Shown here in pieces: positions 1 through 7,273 of a stretch of 9,977 bases of DNA. Origin of the DNA: Alphaproteobacteria bacterium (GTDB lineage Bacteria > Pseudomonadota > Alphaproteobacteria > Puniceispirillales > UBA1172); contig JALRFL010000227.1 in the NCBI GenBank assembly GCA_023259875.1, positions 1 through 9,977 on the forward strand, written 5' to 3'. Made by a program: the position numbers and the translations under genes. Positions within the stretch are counted from its first letter, which is position 1. Every line of letters starts with the position of its first letter. The notes under the pieces were generated by a model. The model searched no databases. It was not told the origin of the DNA and saw nothing but the letters and a program-made list of their open reading frames with translations.

Positions 1-678
1 CATCGCGGCCATTCCGCCATCGGGATGGCGGGTGCTGAGGTATTGGCGCAGCAGATCGAACTGTTCGTTGGTCGCCCAACCTTGGTGCATAATGTTGACA
101 CCCTTTATTGGGTGGCGCGTGTTTGCCGCGAAGGGCATGAGATATTGTCTTCGGTGGAAAAAAATGGCCGCAAAGGGTTGCGCAGTTATTCCATCTCTGG
201 CCGTGTGGCTAAACCGGGGGTTTACCTGTTGCCTGCGGGTTCAACCGTGCTCGATATTATTGAGGCGGCTGGCGGCATGATGGATGGTCATGTGTTTAAG
301 GCGTATCAGCCCGGCGGCCCATCATCAGGGATTTTGCCTGCCTCACTTTCGGATGTGCCATTGGATTTTGACACGCTTCAACCTCATGGCAGTTTCATTG
401 GATCAGCCGCCGTTGTGATTTTATCAGATCAAGATCAGGTGCGTGACGCGGCTCTGAATATGCTTCGCTTCTTTGAGGATGAAAGCTGTGGACAATGCAC
501 GCCATGCCGTACCGGATGCAGTAAGGCGGTGCAGCTGATGCAAGCCGAACAATGGGATCAACCTTTGCTTGAAGATTTATGTCAAGTGATGGTTGATGCG
601 TCTATCTGCGGTTTGGGGCAGGCTGCCCCTAATGCCATTCGCCTTACCATGAAACATTTTGACAGCGAAATTAGCTAA
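1..678 (+). CDS. fdsB: NAD-dependent formate dehydrogenase beta subunit (NuoF-like), 3' part
   Basis: This is the C-terminal 225 codons of a NuoF/HoxF-like subunit that passes electrons from the FdsA clusters through FMN to NAD+ in the soluble cytoplasmic formate dehydrogenase. The frame is already open at base 1, so the ATG at 25 is internal; the FMN- and NADH-binding part lies upstream of the window. Visible are the family signature GRPTLVHNVDTLYWV (about 85-129), an SLBB-like stretch (SISGRVAKPGVYLLPAG, about 190-240), and the 4Fe-4S motif CGQCTPCRTGC (487-519) with its fourth cysteine in SICGLGQAAPNA (about 601-636). That C-x2-C-x2-C plus distal C set is the single cluster expected in FdsB/NuoF. 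The TAA is 11 bp before fdsA, which supports one operon. FdsB rather than respiratory NuoF is chosen because of the neighbour. Nothing in the visible part looks broken. Confidence 0.93.
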   Translation, partial: HRGHSAIGMAGAEVLAQQIELFVGRPTLVHNVDTLYWVARVCREGHEILSSVEKNGRKGLRSYSISGRVAKPGVYLLPAGSTVLDIIEAAGGMMDGHVFKAYQPGGPSSGILPASLSDVPLDFDTLQPHGSFIGSAAVVILSDQDQVRDAALNMLRFFEDESCGQCTPCRTGCSKAVQLMQAEQWDQPLLEDLCQVMVDASICGLGQAAPNAIRLTMKHFDSEIS

Positions 679-689
679 GGGGTCGAACC

Positions 690-3473
690 ATGCCAGACTC
701 ACTCCAGATCAAAACGGTCACTTTTACGCTTGATGGCAAGACGGTTTCCGTCCCCGAAGGCACCAGCATTTGGGAAGCTGCCAAAGGGCAGGGGAACACC
801 ATTCCTCATCTCTGCCATAAGCCCGAACCCGGCTATCGGTCAGATGGAAATTGCCGCGCCTGTATGGTTGAGGTTGAGGGCGAAAGAACGCTGGTCGCAT
901 CATGTATCCGATCAGTTCAGGACGGTATGGTGGTCAATAGCGCTAGTGATCGTGCCACCAAAGCCCGGGCTATGGTGGTGGAATTGCTAGCCGCAGATCA
1001 GCCGCAAGAAGCTCATGATGCGTCATCACATTTCCTAACGATGATGGCACAAAACCATGTGGAATCCAGCCGCTTTCCTAGCAAGCCCATGGAAACCGTG
1101 CCTTTGCTTGATGATTCCCATGTTGCGATGCGCGTGAATCTTGATGCATGTATTCATTGCAATCTCTGTGTTCGCGCTTGCCGCGAAGTTCAGGTCAATG
1201 ATGTGATCGGGATGTCAGGGCGCGGCAATCAGGCCAAAATTGTTTTTGATATGGATGATCCGATGGGGCAATCCACCTGCGTGGCCTGTGGGGAATGTGT
1301 TCAGGCTTGCCCAACAGGGGCATTGATGCCGGCGAGCGCGGTGGATGATGCCCAGATGGGTGACCGCAAGGATATTGATGATGAAATTCAATCCGTTTGC
1401 CCCTATTGTGGGGTAGGATGCCAGCTGACCTTTAAGGTCAAAGATGGCAAAATCAAATATGTCGAAGGCGCTCCGGGACCAGCCAATGAAAACCGGCTTT
1501 GTGTCAAAGGCCGCTTTGGATTTGATTATATTCACCATCCGCACCGTCTCACCAAACCTTTGATTCGCCGCGACGATGCGCCAGCCAAAGGGCTAAATGT
1601 TGACCCGGCAAACCCCTTTACCCATTTCCGCGAAGCCAGTTGGGATGAGGCATTGGATTTCGCCGCTAAAGGAATGACAGAGGCGCGCGCCAAAGACGGA
1701 AAACGCGTGGCCGGTTTTGGTTCAGCCAAATGTTCTAACGAAGAAGCCTATCTGTTTCAAAAGTTTATCCGCGAAGGTTTTGGGCATAACAATGTGGATC
1801 ACTGCACCCGACTTTGCCATGCCTCATCCGTGGCGGCGTTGCTAGAAAATGTTGGTTCAGGCGCGGTAACAGCAACCTTTAATGAAATCAAAAATGCGGA
1901 TGTTGCCATCGTCATTGGCTGTAATCCGATTGAAAATCATCCGGTGGCGGCAACATATTTCAAGCAATTTGCCAAGCGTGGCGGCAAACTGATTGTGATG
2001 GACCCACGGGCGCAAGGAATGAAGCGTCTGGCCACGCATATGTTGCAATTCCGTCCTGGTTCTGATGTGGCTATGCTGAACGCAATCATGAATGTGATTG
2101 TTGAAGAAAAGCTTTATGATCAGCAGTATATCGATACTTTCACGGAAAATTGGGATGAAATGAAGGCGCATCTCAAGGATTTCTCACCTGAAAAAATGTC
2201 TGAATTCTGCGGCATTGAGGCTGACACCTTGCGTCAGGTTGCGCGTGATTTTGCAGGGGCAAAGGCGGCGATGATTTTCTGGGGCATGGGGGTGTCACAG
2301 CATATCCACGGCACAGACAACTCGCGCTGTTTGATCTCATTGGCACTGATGTGTGGTCAGGTGGGACGCCCTGGTGCTGGTCTTCACCCTCTGCGCGGTC
2401 AAAACAATGTGCAGGGCGCTTCGGACGCTGGTCTGATCCCGATGTTCTTGCCCGATTATCAGAGCGTCACCGATGATGGGGTACGGTCAGCCTTTAACAA
2501 GATTTGGAAGTCGGATAAGATTGCCGCAGAAAAAGGGTTAACCGTGACAGAAATCATGGATGCCGTTCATGAAGGTCAGATATCCTCCATGTATATTCTG
2601 GGCGAAAATCCAGCCATGTCTGATCCGGATGTGGATCATGCGAGGGACGCGCTGGCCAAGCTCAGCCATCTTGTGGTTCAGGATATCTTCCTTACCGAAA
2701 CCGCCAATTATGCTGATGTGATCTTACCCGCTTCGGCATGGGCAGAAAAAACCGGGACTGTGACCAACACCAATCGTCAGGTGCAAATGGGCCGCAAGGC
2801 CATTGATGCTCCGGGGGAAGCCAAAGAAGATTGGTGGATTACTGTGGAATTGGCAAAACGCATTGGTCTGAATTGGCAATATACGCACCCCAAGGATGTG
2901 TTTGCGGAAATGCAATTGTCCATGGCGTCACTGAAAAACATAACTTGGGAACGCCTAGAAAAAGAAAATGCGGTGACTTATCCATCGTTATCTGCGGATG
3001 ATCCGGGTCAGCCTATCGTCTTTGGCGACAGCTTTCCACGTGATAATGGCAGGGCGAGGTTCACACCGGCAAAGATTATCGCCCCAGCAGAAACCCCAGA
3101 TGCAGAATATCCGATGATCCTGACCACCGGCAGACAGTTAGAGCATTGGCATACCGGATCAATGACCCGCCGTGCCACGGTTCTTGATGTGATTGAGCCA
3201 GAGGCAAACGCCTCGCTTCACCCGAAAACGCTACGCCGTCTTGGGGTCGAGGCAGGGGAGTTGATTTCCATTAGCACGCGGCGCGGAAGCATTACCATTA
3301 TGGCGCGCGCGGATCGGGCGGTGTCAGAAGATATGGTGTTTGTGCCTTTTGCCTATGTTGAAGCGGCGGCAAATATTCTGACCAACCCACAACTTGATCC
3401 TTATGGAAAAATCCCTGAGTTCAAGTTTGCCGCCTGTCAGGTCGCCAAAGCGGTAGAAGCGGCAGCGGAATAG
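690..3473 (+). CDS. fdsA: NAD-dependent formate dehydrogenase alpha (catalytic) subunit
   Basis: Catalytic molybdenum subunit, 927 aa, oxidising formate to CO2 in the cytoplasm. An N-terminal 2Fe-2S ferredoxin domain has C42, C55, C58 and C72. A double 4Fe-4S ferredoxin domain has C154/157/160/164 and C197/200/203/207. The molybdopterin domain opens with CPYCGVGC (C237, C240, C244) plus C271. The predicted Mo ligand is C376 in HCTRLCHAS, followed by H377; this is the position of selenocysteine 140 in E. coli FdhF, so this is a Cys enzyme. LRGQNNVQGASD (568-579) carries R569, 193 residues after C376, the same spacing as U140-R333 in FdhF. The C-terminal molydopterin dinucleotide-binding domain (MILTTGRQLEHWHTGSMTRR region) is complete. 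Residues 73-153 contain no cysteine, so the His-Cys3 cluster seen in NuoG and some FdsA proteins is not encoded. Start: ATG with AAGGGG 7 nt upstream. No fdsC or fdsD follows. Confidence 0.96.
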   Translation: MPDSLQIKTVTFTLDGKTVSVPEGTSIWEAAKGQGNTIPHLCHKPEPGYRSDGNCRACMVEVEGERTLVASCIRSVQDGMVVNSASDRATKARAMVVELLAADQPQEAHDASSHFLTMMAQNHVESSRFPSKPMETVPLLDDSHVAMRVNLDACIHCNLCVRACREVQVNDVIGMSGRGNQAKIVFDMDDPMGQSTCVACGECVQACPTGALMPASAVDDAQMGDRKDIDDEIQSVCPYCGVGCQLTFKVKDGKIKYVEGAPGPANENRLCVKGRFGFDYIHHPHRLTKPLIRRDDAPAKGLNVDPANPFTHFREASWDEALDFAAKGMTEARAKDGKRVAGFGSAKCSNEEAYLFQKFIREGFGHNNVDHCTRLCHASSVAALLENVGSGAVTATFNEIKNADVAIVIGCNPIENHPVAATYFKQFAKRGGKLIVMDPRAQGMKRLATHMLQFRPGSDVAMLNAIMNVIVEEKLYDQQYIDTFTENWDEMKAHLKDFSPEKMSEFCGIEADTLRQVARDFAGAKAAMIFWGMGVSQHIHGTDNSRCLISLALMCGQVGRPGAGLHPLRGQNNVQGASDAGLIPMFLPDYQSVTDDGVRSAFNKIWKSDKIAAEKGLTVTEIMDAVHEGQISSMYILGENPAMSDPDVDHARDALAKLSHLVVQDIFLTETANYADVILPASAWAEKTGTVTNTNRQVQMGRKAIDAPGEAKEDWWITVELAKRIGLNWQYTHPKDVFAEMQLSMASLKNITWERLEKENAVTYPSLSADDPGQPIVFGDSFPRDNGRARFTPAKIIAPAETPDAEYPMILTTGRQLEHWHTGSMTRRATVLDVIEPEANASLHPKTLRRLGVEAGELISISTRRGSITIMARADRAVSEDMVFVPFAYVEAAANILTNPQLDPYGKIPEFKFAACQVAKAVEAAAE

Positions 3474-3480
3474 CCAAGGG

Positions 3481-3509
3481 CTGGATGTTAGGTGCTACCC
3501 GACATCCAG
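3481..3509. terminator. Hairpin between convergent fdsA and scfR-like genes
   Basis: A perfect 8 bp inverted repeat, CTGGATGT (3481-3488) and ACATCCAG (3502-3509), encloses 13 bases that can form an inner GGT/ACC stem. It begins 8 bp after the fdsA stop and overlaps the last codons of the minus-strand regulator. Position between convergent genes suggests a shared transcription stop, but neither side has a T-run, so it is not a classical intrinsic terminator. It may instead protect 3' ends or be chance. Confidence 0.35.
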
Positions 3510-4937
3510 ATCATACATTCCGACACGGCGCATATGACTGTCAAAACGCAAATCATAGCCAATTGGCGGCTGTGAACGCTGGGTGCAATCCAGCCTTTCA
3601 CAGACAGAACAGCTCACCCCGACAGGCTCAAGCTTTCGGGATTTGCCAAGTTCGAGTTGGTCGGCATAAATGATATCGCTGGCGTGATGAAGCTCACATC
3701 CAAGGGCGATAGCAAACTCCGAGGGTTGTGCGCTGGATGGTGAGAGCAAGGGTGGAACCGCACGCGCGATGGATAACACCTGTTGACCATTGGGCAATTC
3801 GGCGGCTTGAACCAAGGTTTTTTCGGGGTTGCGAAAACTGCGATGCACCGACCATTTCGGGCAAGTGCCGCCATGGAGCGAGAAGTTAATGCCTCCCGCA
3901 GATATCCGTTTGGACACATTGCCAGCGTCATCAATGCGAATAAACGCAAAAGGAATCCCCTTATCCGTTGGTGCGTTTAAGGTGGTTAGCCGATGACAGG
4001 CTTGTTCAAACGAAACCCCAAAACGCCGCGATAGCAGGTCAATATCATAACGAAGCTGTTTTGCGGCATTCAGAAACGGAACATAAGGCATCATCACGGC
4101 GGCGGCAAAATAGCCGGCCATGGTGATACGAGCCAGCGATAGGGTTTGCTCATCCAATTTGCCAAGCTCTTGAACAATCGGATTGATGATTTGGTTTTGT
4201 TCAATCAAGGCATATTGAACAAGCAGATGGAAAATTCGTTGCGGTCTTTGTAACACTTCGCTGATCAGAATTTCTTGACGGTGAAGATCATATCGGCGGA
4301 GCTGATTGCCCATAACATCAAGTGGCATCATGCGAATAGTGATTTGATGCTTGGTGCGAATATAGGCAATCAATGCGTTCAAATCCAAATCTTGTGGCAG
4401 ACTTTTTGCGCCAATGCCGGGAATGTTTGTCTGAATATGTTCGCGCAATTCTTGGGCGTGATTTTCAAGTTCAGGGAAGTAATTATGATGGTCTTCAAGC
4501 AGTTTCCGCACTTTTTCCACCGAATTGCTTCCCATTGGGGAAATCCCAGAATCGCCGGCCTTATGCACCAGCTCGTCCCTGACTCTGCGATAGGTTTCAA
4601 ACAATTTGATCATGGCGCGCGCGACATTAGGGCTGGCAGAAACACTATCTTGTAATTCGCGCCGGGTTACTCTCTCATCCGCTAACACCGGATCGGTAAA
4701 GATATCTGCCATGCCATCAATTAAACTGCTGGTATCATCTTCGGCAAAATCCATAATGTTGATATTAAAACTGCTACCAATCTTAAGCAAAAGAGCCGCC
4801 GTAAGTGGGCGTTGATTATGCTCAAGTAAGTTAAGATAAGAGGGGCTAATGCCTAGTGTTTCTGCCATGGCTGACTGTGACATATCTAACGATTGCCGAA
4901 ACCGGCGAAGCTTATGGCCTGCCATAATTTTATCCAT
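3495..4937 (-). CDS. XRE-family short-chain fatty acyl-CoA regulator (ScfR/RamB/PccR type)
   Basis: 480 aa DNA-binding regulator. Residues about 8-62 form an XRE helix-turn-helix (MSQSAMAETLGISPSYLNLLE, written here as MSQSAMAETL then GISPSYLNLLE). The middle part matches the IrrE/ImmA-like fold, but its usual HExxH zinc motif is absent: the corresponding stretch is RIFHLLVQYALIEQ (234-247). The C-terminal DUF2083-type region ends with CSVCERLDC (C443, C446, C451) followed by TQRSQPP, the typical ScfR tail. Known family members (RamB, PccR) control acetate, propionate or related acyl-CoA metabolism, with a short-chain acyl-CoA as presumed effector. Start: ATG 4937 with a GGGGG run 6 nt upstream; the ATG at 4925 would also keep the whole HTH. 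The gene is convergent with fdsA and divergent from the reductase-like gene, and TTTGTAAA sites sit at its promoter, suggesting autoregulation. What it senses here is unknown. Confidence 0.88.
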   Translation of the reverse strand: MDKIMAGHKLRRFRQSLDMSQSAMAETLGISPSYLNLLEHNQRPLTAALLLKIGSSFNINIMDFAEDDTSSLIDGMADIFTDPVLADERVTRRELQDSVSASPNVARAMIKLFETYRRVRDELVHKAGDSGISPMGSNSVEKVRKLLEDHHNYFPELENHAQELREHIQTNIPGIGAKSLPQDLDLNALIAYIRTKHQITIRMMPLDVMGNQLRRYDLHRQEILISEVLQRPQRIFHLLVQYALIEQNQIINPIVQELGKLDEQTLSLARITMAGYFAAAVMMPYVPFLNAAKQLRYDIDLLSRRFGVSFEQACHRLTTLNAPTDKGIPFAFIRIDDAGNVSKRISAGGINFSLHGGTCPKWSVHRSFRNPEKTLVQAAELPNGQQVLSIARAVPPLLSPSSAQPSEFAIALGCELHHASDIIYADQLELGKSRKLEPVGVSCSVCERLDCTQRSQPPIGYDLRFDSHMRRVGMYDLDVG

Positions 4938-5023
4938 GTGAACCCCCGTTTGACCACCGTTCTGCGTTTGTTTTGCCTTTATGCCCTCGCATGGTAGGGC
5001 TGAATTGTGAACTTCTAAGAGCT

Positions 5024-5052
5024 GTTATAAGGTCATTTCATCATTTTGTAAA
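5024..5052 (-). promoter_or_regulatory. Sigma-70-like promoter of the ScfR-family regulator
   Basis: Read on the minus strand, TTTACA (5052-5047) and TATAAC (5029-5024) are separated by exactly 17 bp, a good -35/-10 pair. Transcription would start near 5017 and give a leader of about 80 nt before the ATG at 4937. The -35 box lies inside the first TTTGTAAA half-site. No experimental support; assignment is by pattern only. Confidence 0.5.
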
Positions 5053-5074
5053 TTGTATTTGTAAAATATTTACA
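5045..5074. promoter_or_regulatory. Candidate ScfR operator: paired TTTGTAAA sites
   Basis: Two identical 8 bp sites, TTTGTAAA at 5045-5052 and 5058-5065, are separated by 5 bp. A third, inverted element TTTACA (5069-5074) makes TGTAAA-ATA-TTTACA with the second site. From memory, RamB and PccR recognise TTTGCAAA-type half-sites, PccR as a pair with a short spacer; these differ at one base. The first site covers the -35 of the regulator's own promoter, as expected for negative autoregulation, and the array could also control the divergent gene at 5156. Confidence 0.5.
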
Positions 5075-5075
5075 G

Positions 5076-5090
5076 TTTTCACATTTTCAC
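5076..5090 (+). repeat. Short tandem repeat TTTTCAC x2
   Basis: TTTTCAC occurs at 5076-5082 and 5084-5090 with one base between, directly after the TTTGTAAA array and upstream of the reductase-like gene. In such a T-rich stretch this may be chance; a role as a secondary binding site is only a possibility. Confidence 0.25.
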
Positions 5091-5155
5091 TTTTTTCCTT
5101 TCTTCTCATCATCTGATCCCATATTTTAGACCATAACATTGAAGCGGAGGTTCCG

Positions 5156-6220
5156 ATGAAAATCTTAATTTTGGGCGCATCTTATGGCTCATTGCTATCA
5201 ACCAAGTTGCTCATGGCTGGTCATGATGTGACGCTGGTATGCCGTACCGCTTCTGCCAAATTGATAAATACCGAAGGCACGGAAGTGCGCATTAAACTTC
5301 GTGACGAAGACGCGCATCGCTCTATCAAATCCTATGATTTACCGGGTAAGCTTAACGCGACTACCCCTGAATCTACCGATCCAAGTCAGTTTGATATGAT
5401 CGGGCTTGCTATGCAGGAGCCTCAATATTCTTCTGCGGCGGTAGCTGGGCTGATGAAGCGCATTGCCCAAAGCAAGAAGCCTTGCCTGTCGATTATGAAT
5501 ATGCCGCCTTTGCCTTTTCTTAAGCGTATTCCTGCGCTCGCTGATGCAAATCTCGCGCATTGTTATCATGATGCTGATGTCTGGGCTGATTTTGAACCCG
5601 GCCTGATGTCATTATGTAGCCCTGATCCACAAGCCTTCCGCCCACCAGAAGAAGGCAGTAATGTTCTTCATGTCGGGCTTCCCACCAATTTCAAGGCCAG
5701 CGTCTTTGCTGACCCTCAACATAATGCCATGTTAAAACAGCTTGCCGATGATATCGAAGCCGTGCGTCTAGATGGCAAGGATGTTCCGGTAAAGTTGCGC
5801 GTTTTTGAAAGCCTTTTTGTTCCTATGGCAAAATGGTCGATGCTGATGACCGGAAATTATCGCTGTGTGCTTGATGATGGCATTCAGCCGATCCATGACG
5901 CGGTTCACGCGGATATTGAGACGGCGCATCAGATGTATCATTGGGTTGATGAATTGGCTCAACGCCTTGGCGCGGATGAGGCAGATCAAGTGCCTTTTGA
6001 AAAATACGCGGCGGCGGCAAAACAACTGCTTAAGCCTTCCTCTGTGGCGCGTGCCATTGATGCCGGTGTGACGAATGTGGAACGCGTTGACCAGATCATT
6101 CAGACCATTGGTCGGCATCTGGGCATGCTCAACCCAACAGTTGATGCCATTGTGACCACATTAGATAAACGGATTGCCGAAAATAAGCGTCTAGATGCAA
6201 ATATGGCGCGTTCAGCGTAA
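5156..6220 (+). CDS. Ketopantoate reductase-fold (ApbA/PanE-like) dehydrogenase, substrate unknown
   Basis: 354 aa, longer than classical PanE (about 300). The N-terminus is a Rossmann nucleotide-binding segment, MKILILGASYGS, where GASYGS stands in place of the usual GxGxxG, followed by GHDVTLVCR as in PanE-type proteins. A C-terminal helical domain contains PSSVARAID and VDQIIQTIGRHLGMLNPT (about 294-328), resembling the end of ketopantoate reductases. In PanE the catalytic lysine lies in a W-R-K-L-x-x-N motif; here the matching stretch is KWSMLMTGN (226-234), with methionine at the likely lysine position, though K226 is close by. The protein is therefore unlikely to be an ordinary ketopantoate reductase; a different 2-oxoacid substrate or a non-catalytic role is possible. 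Start is supported by GGAGG at 5146-5150. It is divergent from the ScfR-type regulator and ends before a strong terminator, so it is monocistronic. Confidence 0.78.
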   Translation: MKILILGASYGSLLSTKLLMAGHDVTLVCRTASAKLINTEGTEVRIKLRDEDAHRSIKSYDLPGKLNATTPESTDPSQFDMIGLAMQEPQYSSAAVAGLMKRIAQSKKPCLSIMNMPPLPFLKRIPALADANLAHCYHDADVWADFEPGLMSLCSPDPQAFRPPEEGSNVLHVGLPTNFKASVFADPQHNAMLKQLADDIEAVRLDGKDVPVKLRVFESLFVPMAKWSMLMTGNYRCVLDDGIQPIHDAVHADIETAHQMYHWVDELAQRLGADEADQVPFEKYAAAAKQLLKPSSVARAIDAGVTNVERVDQIIQTIGRHLGMLNPTVDAIVTTLDKRIAENKRLDANMARSA

Positions 6221-6260
6221 CACCGCCAACGCATTATCCATAGATGATCCCCCTGAGATA

Positions 6261-6285
6261 GAGCGCTTTCGAGCGCTCTTTTTTT
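6261..6285 (+). terminator. Intrinsic terminator of the reductase-like gene
   Basis: GAGCGCT (6261-6267) pairs perfectly with AGCGCTC (6272-6278) around a TTCG tetraloop, followed directly by seven T residues (6279-6285). This is a textbook rho-independent terminator, 40 bp after the stop codon of the plus-strand gene. Confidence 0.92.
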
Positions 6286-6303
6286 ATAAGGAATTGTATA
6301 CGC

Positions 6304-6333
6304 CTATAAATAAAGGGGCATGATGCCCCTTTA
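6304..6333 (-). terminator. Intrinsic terminator of the sucCD operon
   Basis: A 10 bp perfect stem, TAAAGGGGCA (6311-6320) with TGCCCCTTTA (6324-6333), has a 3-base loop. On the minus strand the stem is followed by TTTATAGG, giving a broken T-tract, and it lies 27 bp beyond the sucD stop. It probably ends sucCD transcription and acts as a second stop for plus-strand read-through. Confidence 0.8.
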
Positions 6334-6360
6334 TGCTATGTTTACCTGTGGTGGTGGCTG

Positions 6361-7263
6361 TCAGCCTTTAAGCACCGAAACCAAAGTATCACCAAGGCTA
6401 GCAGGTGAGGGGGATACGGTCACCCCCGCGGATTGCAAGGCCTCGATCTTTGCCTCTGCGCCGCCTTTGCCGCCAGAAATCACGGCCCCGGCATGACCCA
6501 TGGTACGACCCGGAGGTGAGGTGCGGCCGGCTATAAATCCAACCATAGGCTTGCTGCGCCCTTTCTTAGCCTCATCTTTAATGAACTGCGCGGCTTCTTC
6601 TTCGGCAGAGCCGCCAATTTCCCCGATCATGATGATAGAGGTGGTTTCCTCATCGGCGAGGAACATCTCTAGCACATCAATAAACTCGGTGCCTTTGACC
6701 GGATCGCCGCCAATCCCCACCGCGGTGGTTTGACCCAGACCTGCCATGCTAGTCTGATACACCGCCTCATAGGTGAGGGTGCCAGAACGCGACAGAACCC
6801 CAACTGAACCCCGGCGAAAAATGCTGCTAGGCATAATCCCAATCTTGCATTCTTCTGGGGTGAGTAGCCCGGGGCAGTTTGGCCCAATCAGCCGCGAGGA
6901 TGAGGCATCAAGCCGTTCCTTTACCTTGACCATATCCATGACAGGCACGCCTTCGGTGATACAGGTGATCAGATCAATCTCGGCGTCAATCGCCTCAATA
7001 ATCGCATCAGCAGCCCCAGCAGGAGGCACATAAATGACCGAGGCATTAGCGCCGGTAGCCTCTTTGGCTTCAGCAACACTGGCATATAGCGGCAGGCTTT
7101 TGCCAGAATCGCTGGTCCATTCTTGGCCACCTTTTTTGGGATGTGTGCCAGCAACCATTTGCGTGTCGTGATAGGCCAGTGCCTGTTCCGTGTGGAAAGT
7201 ACCGGTTTTTCCGGTCAGGCCCTGAACAATGATTTTGGTCTCTTTATTGATTAAAATTGCCAT
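6361..7263 (-). CDS. sucD: Succinyl-CoA synthetase (succinate-CoA ligase) alpha subunit
   Basis: 300 aa alpha subunit of the TCA-cycle enzyme that converts succinyl-CoA to succinate with formation of a nucleoside triphosphate. The N-terminal CoA-binding Rossmann domain starts IIVQGLTGKTGTFH; the central GPNCPGLLTPEECKIGIMP and SRSGTLTYEAVYQT are strongly conserved family blocks. The active-site histidine that is phosphorylated is H257 in GRTMGHAGAVISGGKGG, equal to H246 of E. coli SucD; the extra length is largely an insertion near residues 48-60 (WTSDSGKSLPL). It is the second gene of the operon, 10 nt after sucC, with AGGGG upstream of the ATG overlapping the end of sucC. Malate-CoA ligase (MtkB) is a relative, but the central blocks read as SucD. 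Intact. Confidence 0.97.
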   Translation of the reverse strand: MAILINKETKIIVQGLTGKTGTFHTEQALAYHDTQMVAGTHPKKGGQEWTSDSGKSLPLYASVAEAKEATGANASVIYVPPAGAADAIIEAIDAEIDLITCITEGVPVMDMVKVKERLDASSSRLIGPNCPGLLTPEECKIGIMPSSIFRRGSVGVLSRSGTLTYEAVYQTSMAGLGQTTAVGIGGDPVKGTEFIDVLEMFLADEETTSIIMIGEIGGSAEEEAAQFIKDEAKKGRSKPMVGFIAGRTSPPGRTMGHAGAVISGGKGGAEAKIEALQSAGVTVSPSPASLGDTLVSVLKG

Positions 7264-7273
7264 TGTCTTGCCC

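Noticed and set aside
1..84. Possible frameshift in fdsB near the window start, because the segment before GRPTLVHN reads unusually (AEVLAQQIELFV)
   Set aside because: The other two frames do not give the usual family sequence either and the frame is open; ordinary divergence is more likely, and upstream context is missing.
4983..5000. Small hairpin GCCCT/AGGGC in the scfR leader
   Set aside because: Five base pairs with an 8-base loop is too weak to support a regulatory claim.
6294..6302. TTGTATACG resembling a GntR operator between the two terminators
   Set aside because: Only the 6-base GTATAC core is palindromic, it lies between gene ends and not at a promoter; chance occurrence is expected in 10 kb.
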